Part shown: positions 30,503-34,979 of the stretch, one piece after another
Position numbering within the stretch: the stretch's first letter is position 1
How the letters are laid out: each line of letters starts with the position of its first letter
Source: MFZZ01 sp964610165
GTDB lineage: Bacteria; Patescibacteriota; Microgenomatia; UBA1406; GWC2-37-13
NCBI GenBank assembly: GCA_964610165.1
Contig: CAZSUZ010000016.1
Location: 1 to 34,979 of the forward strand
DNA length: 34,979 nt
Direction: 5' to 3'
Translations under genes and position numbers: made by a program
Notes under the pieces: model-generated
Told to the model about the DNA's origin: nothing
The model's input: the letters and a program-made list of their open reading frames with translations, nothing else
The model's database searches: none

Positions 30503-31129
30503 ATGTATAATCGAGAAATTGCGCAGCCGGTCCAAAAGCAGAAAAAAGCCAAAGTTTATTTTGCAGGAACGCACATTTTTACGCTGGCAAAAGTAGTGAG
30601 CGAGAAAGCGCAAAAAATAGTTGCACAAATTGAGGCTTGTATATCAAAACGAGCTGGTTTGATCGGTGAAGAAGCATTACACCAAAATTGGCTAGAATAT
30701 TCATACTGGCAGAATCAACTTAACAAGTTTTTCAAAACACAAGAAATTGTTATTGAAAACCTAACTACGAATGCCGGCCGCAATGTTTTTGCGCGGCTGT
30801 TGGCTAATGACAACACATATTCCGGCAATATTAGCCATACTGCTTTAGGTGACGACCCTACGGCGGCAGCAGTCACCGACACAACGCTTGGCAACGAGGT
30901 CTACCGAAAGGCTTTGTCTAGCGGTTCTTTTTTAAACCAAACAGCATACATTGAAACATTTTTTACGGCGACCGAGGTTGACGGTACGTTTGAGGAATTT
31001 GGAAATGTGATTGACGGTACAGGGTCAGCCGACACTGGCATCTTGTTTAATCGCTTCACTGATACAGTCACAAAATCCAACGTCGAAACACTAAATGTTC
31101 AATCTCAAATAGCAATGACAGACGCTTAA
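30503..31129 (+). CDS. tail fibre-like protein, 208 aa
   Basis: The first 80 residues are helical, Lys/Gln-rich and probably attach to the tail (VYFAGTHIFTLAKVVSE). The rest (NAGRNVFARLLANDNTYSG, HTALGDDPTAAAVTDTTLGN) matches a pattern common in phage fibre and tail-tip proteins. It opens behind the candidate promoter and hairpin described above. Host-recognition role by context. Confidence 0.6.
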   Translation: MYNREIAQPVQKQKKAKVYFAGTHIFTLAKVVSEKAQKIVAQIEACISKRAGLIGEEALHQNWLEYSYWQNQLNKFFKTQEIVIENLTTNAGRNVFARLLANDNTYSGNISHTALGDDPTAAAVTDTTLGNEVYRKALSSGSFLNQTAYIETFFTATEVDGTFEEFGNVIDGTGSADTGILFNRFTDTVTKSNVETLNVQSQIAMTDA

Positions 31130-31139
31130 CATCTTTTCA

Positions 31140-31322
31140 ATGGCAAAACAAACACCTTCAATACAAGCCCCCATTAGATACAGTTTTCAATCTGAAAAAT
31201 TAATTGCTAATTTAAAGGAATTTGACAATCAAGATTTTTTGGTGTGGTTCTTTGAAAGAAGCCCCTACACCATAATCGGAAGCAAGCACATTCTTAATTA
31301 TTTAGTTGATAAAAAGCAATGA
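31140..31322 (+). CDS. small hypothetical protein, 60 aa
   Basis: Lies between two fibre-like genes and overlaps the next one by ATGA. It has an aromatic C-terminal half (DFLVWFFERSPYTIIG) and no membrane segment that is long enough. It could be a chaperone or attachment protein of the fibre; no family recognised. Confidence 0.6.
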   Translation: MAKQTPSIQAPIRYSFQSEKLIANLKEFDNQDFLVWFFERSPYTIIGSKHILNYLVDKKQ

Positions 31323-32290
31323 TAGACTACCCTTTAGTATCAGCTGGTGACGAAATTTTAGCAACTGATTTTGTAAATTTCAGAAAAGACGTAATACGCA
31401 ATGCTGGTGATTACAACGATACAACTGGTTCAGCGGGTGCTTATGATGTAGCCATCGACAGCCAAATTGGTGGTGGAGACATCACTGATGGATTTTGCGT
31501 TAAAATTACAGCTAATCATGACAGCCCAGCAGGTGGGTCAACACTCAATGTCAATGCCACATCAGACATAGCAATTTTAAAACTCGACGGTCAACCAATA
31601 GAAGAAAATGACATGCGTGCAGGTGGTTCTTACATTTTAGTTTTTGATGGCTCTGATTGGATTTTGCAAAACCCGAATGGCTATGGACAAAAAGGCGACA
31701 TAATTATTGGGTCGGCCGCTGGCCAAGCTAAAACGCTTAGTGGGGCTGTTAATTATGGCATTATGGTAGGCGATGACGACGAAGAAACAGGACAAAAATT
31801 CACAAAAAATAGTGTGCTAATAGCGTTAGACACATCGGATATTGATCTTAATACGACATCCGAAACGACGTTGATTAGCCTAACCGTCAAAGGTGGTACA
31901 TTAGGAACAAATCACGGTGTAATCGCTAGGATATTTTGCGATTTGGTCAATGACGGTGGCGGTTCGGGCACTTTAACTTTGCGCCTTAAATATGGGGCAA
32001 CAACGGTGGCTACCTTGGTATATTCTACCGAAACACAAGATTACGGTGGGTACATTGATTTTGTTTTATTGGGGAACGGCGCTACTAATGCCCAACGTGG
32101 GCGGATTATTGCGGAGTTAGTCAATCAGGCTTCCACCGCAAACAAAAATTCTCAACTACACATGGCTACAGGCACAGCGATAGAGGATAGTTCAGCAGAC
32201 AAAACATTTTCTGTTACAGCTCAACTTAGCAGCACAACGCCCAATTTTAGAGTTGAATTTGCGCGAGTTGACACACTTGGATTAACTTAA
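31319..32290 (+). CDS. tail fibre / receptor-binding protein, 323 aa
   Basis: Starts with a segment typical of fibre N-termini (LVSAGDEILATDFVNFRKDV). The middle includes GGSTLNVNATSDIAI and a QKGDIIIGSAAGQAKTLS repeat-like part found in many phage fibres. The C-terminal half is a beta-rich domain (SLTVKGGTLGTNHGVIARIF, GTLTLRLKYGATTVATLVYS), likely a receptor- or glycan-binding head. No enzyme motif. Confidence 0.65.
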   Translation: MIDYPLVSAGDEILATDFVNFRKDVIRNAGDYNDTTGSAGAYDVAIDSQIGGGDITDGFCVKITANHDSPAGGSTLNVNATSDIAILKLDGQPIEENDMRAGGSYILVFDGSDWILQNPNGYGQKGDIIIGSAAGQAKTLSGAVNYGIMVGDDDEETGQKFTKNSVLIALDTSDIDLNTTSETTLISLTVKGGTLGTNHGVIARIFCDLVNDGGGSGTLTLRLKYGATTVATLVYSTETQDYGGYIDFVLLGNGATNAQRGRIIAELVNQASTANKNSQLHMATGTAIEDSSADKTFSVTAQLSSTTPNFRVEFARVDTLGLT

Positions 32291-32302
32291 CTTTTATTTA
32301 TT

Positions 32303-33235
32303 ATGAAAAAATCATTTGACGGTGAAGAAGTACCAACAAAAAACCCCTACTTTGGGGCTATAGATGGCGTTGGCGACTTGGATTGGCAGTTTGGCGCGAC
32401 GGCAGTTAAGATTCCGAAAGCTAGGCTGACATACTATGACACTAAGATAGAGTACAACCAAAACAAGGTCAACGCTTATAGTTGTACGGTGTTTGCTTCC
32501 ATGGGTGCGTTATCTGACCTTACGGGCTACAAGTTCTCACTCGACGAACAGAAGGACGTTTTCAATCGTGCTGTAGCGGAGGGGTTAGATCCGACATTCG
32601 GCTGGTATGGCCACAAGGCTGTTGATCTAGTCCGTCGCTGGTGGAATGAGAAATTCCCTGATCGTTTGATCGTTTCGCAGTATGCTATGGTTAGTCGAGC
32701 GGAAGATATACTCACACCGCTTAACCTAGGCTACTCTATGACAGTTGGTCTCAAGATCAGCGAAGCAATGATGAAAGATTATTATGATGGCAAGTTGGAC
32801 AGTACAGAAGTGTCTAATACTCTTTTTGGCCATTTTGTTCGTATGGTTCGCGACAAAGACGACGCTTACAAATTGATCATAGACAACTACGAAGGAAAAA
32901 AAGGCTACTCGAATAAGTACACATTGACTTACATTCAAGTCAAAGATCTGCTTTCCAAAGGTGTATTCTTTAACTCTGCTTACTTCTACATGTATAAGAC
33001 TGATTACCAGCTAGAGCAAGAGGTGTCTAATATCTCACCATGGGCTTTGGCTTCTGTTGAGAAAGCTAAAAAAGTTGGTATCACTGACTGGTCGCGACCT
33101 AAAAAAATAGTAGCAGGTACAGATGCCGAAGCGATGCTTAAAAAGGCTGGCTCAATTCAGGAGGAGCACGGCGGCATGACTCAAGAACGTTTTGCGGTCT
33201 TTATGGATAAAAACAATTTATTTCCCAATCAATAA
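32303..33235 (+). CDS. papain-fold cysteine peptidase, probable endolysin, 310 aa
   Basis: The catalytic series of C1/papain-like enzymes is visible: YNQNKVNAYSCTVFAS with Q53 (oxyanion) and C61, then H177 in GHFVRMV and D194/N195 in IIDNYEG. It follows the fibre and precedes holin-like genes, as an endolysin would. Peptidases of this type are much less common as phage lysins than amidases or lysozymes. Residues about 240-310 include EEHGGMTQERFAVFMD, perhaps a binding domain. Tail-associated protease is the alternative. Confidence 0.7.
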   Translation: MKKSFDGEEVPTKNPYFGAIDGVGDLDWQFGATAVKIPKARLTYYDTKIEYNQNKVNAYSCTVFASMGALSDLTGYKFSLDEQKDVFNRAVAEGLDPTFGWYGHKAVDLVRRWWNEKFPDRLIVSQYAMVSRAEDILTPLNLGYSMTVGLKISEAMMKDYYDGKLDSTEVSNTLFGHFVRMVRDKDDAYKLIIDNYEGKKGYSNKYTLTYIQVKDLLSKGVFFNSAYFYMYKTDYQLEQEVSNISPWALASVEKAKKVGITDWSRPKKIVAGTDAEAMLKKAGSIQEEHGGMTQERFAVFMDKNNLFPNQ

Positions 33236-33237
33236 TT

Positions 33238-33510
33238 ATGGAAGAAACACTATTTACCGCTATTGGAGGTCTTGGGGTCTCTATCCTTACTCAAGTAGCT
33301 AAACCTAGAACTAAAGGCGGGTTCGGTATTCCGCCAATCGTTACGCTAGTTGTCTTCTCGCTTTTCTTAAGTGGCGTGTACACGATGGGCAAGCTCTATC
33401 TACCTCAAGAATATTCAAAAAATATTTTTGAGGTTTTAGCGCAAATTCTAGGTACGGCTAACATGATTTATTTATTAATTTTTAGAAATTTCAAAAAACA
33501 TGGCATCTAA
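33238..33510 (+). CDS. holin-like membrane protein, 90 aa
   Basis: Three hydrophobic segments (about 4-20, 31-52 and 67-84) and a basic, short C-terminus (RNFKKHGI), typical for a class I holin. It starts 2 nt after the peptidase gene and overlaps the next gene by 11 nt. Role inferred from topology and context. Confidence 0.65.
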   Translation: MEETLFTAIGGLGVSILTQVAKPRTKGGFGIPPIVTLVVFSLFLSGVYTMGKLYLPQEYSKNIFEVLAQILGTANMIYLLIFRNFKKHGI

Positions 33511-33823
33511 CCAAGAATCTAATCTAGTTCACGAGGTAGCATCACTCGCTCAAAAGTTTGAAAGCTTTGGAGAAAATATGATGTTGCGCTTTGAAAAAAT
33601 CGGTGAGGATTTTCAGCGAATTGTCAAACAACTAGAGGACCATAAAGTCTCCCAAAAAGATTACGTCACGAACGAAATGCTAGAGCTAAAAATTGAAAAC
33701 ATCCAACTACAAATCACCAACGCAACCAAAGAAACGAACACATACGTTAAAAATCAAAGAATATTGTTGGGTTCGGTTTTTTTGCTAGGTCTTAAAGAAA
33801 TTATTTATGCGTTTTTCGTTTAG
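33500..33823 (+). CDS. coiled-coil protein with C-terminal membrane anchor, 107 aa
   Basis: Residues about 10-80 form a heptad-rich helix (VASLAQKFESFGENMML, MLELKIENIQLQITN) and the last 20 residues are a membrane segment (LLGSVFLLGLKEIIYAFFV). The layout resembles XhlA-type haemolysin/holin partners and some spanin-like proteins. It overlaps both neighbours (11 nt and 17 nt), so it belongs to the lysis block. Confidence 0.65.
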   Translation: MASNQESNLVHEVASLAQKFESFGENMMLRFEKIGEDFQRIVKQLEDHKVSQKDYVTNEMLELKIENIQLQITNATKETNTYVKNQRILLGSVFLLGLKEIIYAFFV

Positions 33824-34256
33824 TTATGTCGTATTCATCATTGTCGCGATTGTTTTTGCTGCTAATATTTTGCTGCTTTTTTCAGAGTCTCTATATCAGA
33901 TTAGCGAAGAAATCTACTTGTTTGACACTTATGCAGACAAAGGTTTAATAACTTCTTCAATGGGGCTGTGTCTTCTAAGTCCGTCGAGTGTAGGTGTAGA
34001 ACTTTCTCTACACAAAGAAAATAAGCCAGCAATCCACTTTTCCCGCCAGTTTCCGCAAATCAACGACTGTGACATGACCAAAAACGTTTCAGTCGGCCTT
34101 AAGTGGATTGTACCCTGTGGCCTAGAAGCTGGTGAATACCACGGTATTATGAGAATCGTCACCAAAAAAAACGGCATACTCTACACGGAAGAATATGCTG
34201 CTACTCGCACCATAGAAGTTATAGAGAGAGATTGTTTAACCCGCGGCGCAAGATGA
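33807..34256 (+). CDS. membrane-anchored, probably extracytoplasmic protein, 149 aa
   Basis: An N-terminal membrane helix (about 5-27, FSYVVFIIVAIVFAANILLLF) is followed by a beta-rich domain with Cys at about 54, 87, 104 and 145. Exported domain with possible disulfides. The Cys positions and lysis-block location suggest an envelope or spanin-like role, but no family is recognised. Confidence 0.65.
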   Translation: MRFSFSYVVFIIVAIVFAANILLLFSESLYQISEEIYLFDTYADKGLITSSMGLCLLSPSSVGVELSLHKENKPAIHFSRQFPQINDCDMTKNVSVGLKWIVPCGLEAGEYHGIMRIVTKKNGILYTEEYAATRTIEVIERDCLTRGAR

Positions 34257-34417
34257 CTAAACCAGAAGAAAAAGTCATCTCTATTAGATTAAGTGATTTA
34301 AAAAACAAACTCACCAAAAACGGCTATAAGTGGGAGAAGGCTACAGCCGAACAGATAGCCGAAGTTTACAAGGCGCAGAAAGATGAAATTGTGCGGGTGA
34401 TTTACAAGAAGGTTTAG
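34253..34417 (+). CDS. small hypothetical protein, 54 aa, last gene of the rightward block
   Basis: ATG 34253 shares ATGA with the previous stop; a TTG further upstream in the same frame is less likely. MTKPEEKVISIRLSDL then a helical KNGYKWEKATAEQI region. Highly charged, soluble. No family recognised. It converges with the tRNA on the other strand 25 nt later. Confidence 0.6.
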   Translation: MTKPEEKVISIRLSDLKNKLTKNGYKWEKATAEQIAEVYKAQKDEIVRVIYKKV

Positions 34418-34442
34418 AAAAAAGAGTAGGGTTTTAGTCGAA

Positions 34443-34516
34443 TGGCAAGGCTATCAGGATTCGAACCTAAACTAAAGGTTTTGGAGACCTCTGTGCGACC
34501 ATTACACTATAGCCTT
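34443..34516 (-). tRNA. tRNA-Trp (anticodon CCA)
   Basis: On the minus strand: acceptor AAGGCTA/TAGCCTT, D arm GTGTAATGGTCGCAC, anticodon stem GAGGT/ACCTT with loop CTCCAAA (anticodon CCA, reading UGG), T arm TTAGG-TTCGAAT-CCTGA, discriminator G and an encoded CCA (74 nt). Discriminator G73 is right for bacterial Trp. Its first two bases overlap the stop codon of the upstream 51-aa gene, so it must be cut from that transcript. Trp codons are frequent in several of the structural proteins. Confidence 0.93.
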
Positions 34517-34670
34517 ATTCCAAGAAGTAATCACAACTATATTTATCCTCTTTCTTAGTCGGCTTGAAGTCAGCATAAGACTGATACTCGCTTGCCGTCA
34601 TAGTGTAGCGTTTGCACTCCTCTCTCAGAGGGCAAGTATGATTAGCGCATTTAGCTATGTCTTTAATCAT
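34515..34670 (-). CDS. small Cys-rich protein, 51 aa
   Basis: MIKDIAKCANHTCPLREEC opens at 34670; Cys at 8, 13, 19 and 47, with CPLREECKRYT and CDYFLE, give a C-x4-C-x5-C ... C set that may bind zinc or iron-sulfur. The pattern recalls small conserved phage and host proteins of unknown role. Its stop overlaps the tRNA by 2 nt. Confidence 0.6.
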   Translation of the reverse strand: MIKDIAKCANHTCPLREECKRYTMTASEYQSYADFKPTKKEDKYSCDYFLE

Positions 34671-34709
34671 GATAAGTAATTAACTCCCTTAAATGTTAAG
34701 TAATATGTC

Positions 34710-34725
34710 TACTATATGTATAGTA
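34710..34725. promoter_or_regulatory. 16-bp perfect palindrome, possible operator
   Basis: TACTATATGTATAGTA lies in the 70-nt gap between the 51-aa and 47-aa genes, 40 nt upstream of the 51-aa start. The sequence is AT-rich and could overlap a -10 (TATAGT or similar), but no good -35 was seen. Confidence 0.5.
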
Positions 34726-34740
34726 CATGCCTAATTAGAC

Positions 34741-34884
34741 CTATTGAGAATTCAAAGCTTTCATAAAATCTTCAACATTATCATAAGAATTTGCCAATTC
34801 ACCACTTGCTAACTCCTCTTCAAATTCTTTTAGGACATCGCGGCAAGCTAGTTCATACGCTTTAACTGATTTATTTGTCTTCAT
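34741..34884 (-). CDS. small hypothetical protein, 47 aa
   Basis: MKTNKSVKAYELACRDVLKE opens at 34884 after an A-rich leader (AAAAATAAATATG) and closes in a TAG at 34741. Acidic, helical, no motif. It lies in the leftward small-gene series. Confidence 0.5.
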   Translation of the reverse strand: MKTNKSVKAYELACRDVLKEFEEELASGELANSYDNVEDFMKALNSQ

Positions 34885-34913
34885 ATTTATTTTTAGATAT
34901 ACTCTTAGTCGAA

Positions 34914-34979
34914 TTACATCTGACTAAAAAGACTTTCTTCCGCTTGGCCCAAAACATCTTCTACAGATTCTCGCATCTC
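34914..34979 (-). CDS. 3' end of the small protein begun at 42-1 if the molecule is circular
   Basis: Open from the window edge to a TAA at 34914 (EMRESVEDVLGQAEESLFSQ plus M). The phase at 34979 agrees with the frame leaving at position 1. If the molecule is not circular, it may start at the in-frame ATG at 34976 or further upstream outside the window. Confidence 0.5.
   Translation of the reverse strand, partial: EMRESVEDVLGQAEESLFSQM

Noticed and set aside
1..34979. Prophage or transposable (Mu) lifestyle, given the Mu-like head genes and XRE regulator.
   Set aside because: No integrase, transposase, attachment-site repeats or flanking host genes were seen.

Overview
This window looks like one complete tailed-phage genome of about 35 kb with a siphovirus plan. 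A block of early genes is read leftward on the minus strand, from about 6572 down to 1 and then, if the molecule is circular, from 34979 down to 34443. A long block is read rightward on the plus strand, 6709-34417. The two diverge from an AT-rich control region at 6573-6708 and converge at 34417/34443. One minus-strand reading frame enters at 34979 exactly in phase with a frame leaving at position 1, which suggests a circular or circularly permuted molecule. No integrase, transposase, polymerase, helicase or tail sheath was recognised.

Early (minus) region: a RecT-type annealing protein and a RecE/PD-(D/E)XK exonuclease, then an XRE-type regulator, an acidic protein, two ribbon-helix-helix-like proteins and a chain of small, overlapping zinc-ribbon, membrane and unknown genes. 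A 104-bp promoter cassette is duplicated in front of two of these genes (362-465 and 4443-4546). At the far end lie a small Cys-rich protein and a tRNA-Trp(CCA).

Rightward region: a winged-helix replication protein comes first. It carries internal direct repeats, an adjacent AT-only tract and two DnaA-box-like sites just after its stop, a lambda-like origin layout. Next is the most unusual block: a ParB-domain/DNA methyltransferase, a SemiSWEET-like three-helix PQ-loop transporter and a compact but motif-complete S-adenosylmethionine synthetase, packed with a 2-nt gap and a 44-nt overlap. I read this as a methyl-donor supply cassette. Packaging and capsid genes follow with a Mu-like flavour (DUF935-type portal, MuF, Com-like zinc protein, I-type protease/scaffold, decoration protein, major capsid protein, gp36-like and gpG-like connectors). 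A block of lectin-like proteins and an SGNH hydrolase sits unexpectedly between capsid and connector genes. The tail module has a tube protein, a G/GT chaperone pair with an A9 slippery site, a 601-residue tape measure, a hub/baseplate protein and fibre-like proteins. Lysis appears to use a papain-fold cysteine peptidase with holin-like and coiled-coil membrane proteins.

Host: unknown. Stops are consistent with the standard bacterial code (TGA is used as a stop; the tRNA-Trp anticodon is CCA). Most starts lack a Shine-Dalgarno and follow A-rich leaders such as AACAAAAACAAAAATG, as in Bacteroidota and some Patescibacteria, but the promoters I see are ordinary TTGACT / TAtgAT sigma-70 types, which is not typical of Bacteroidota. 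A metabolically reduced host, for instance a Patescibacterium, would fit a phage carrying its own SAM synthetase and a transporter, but this is only an inference.
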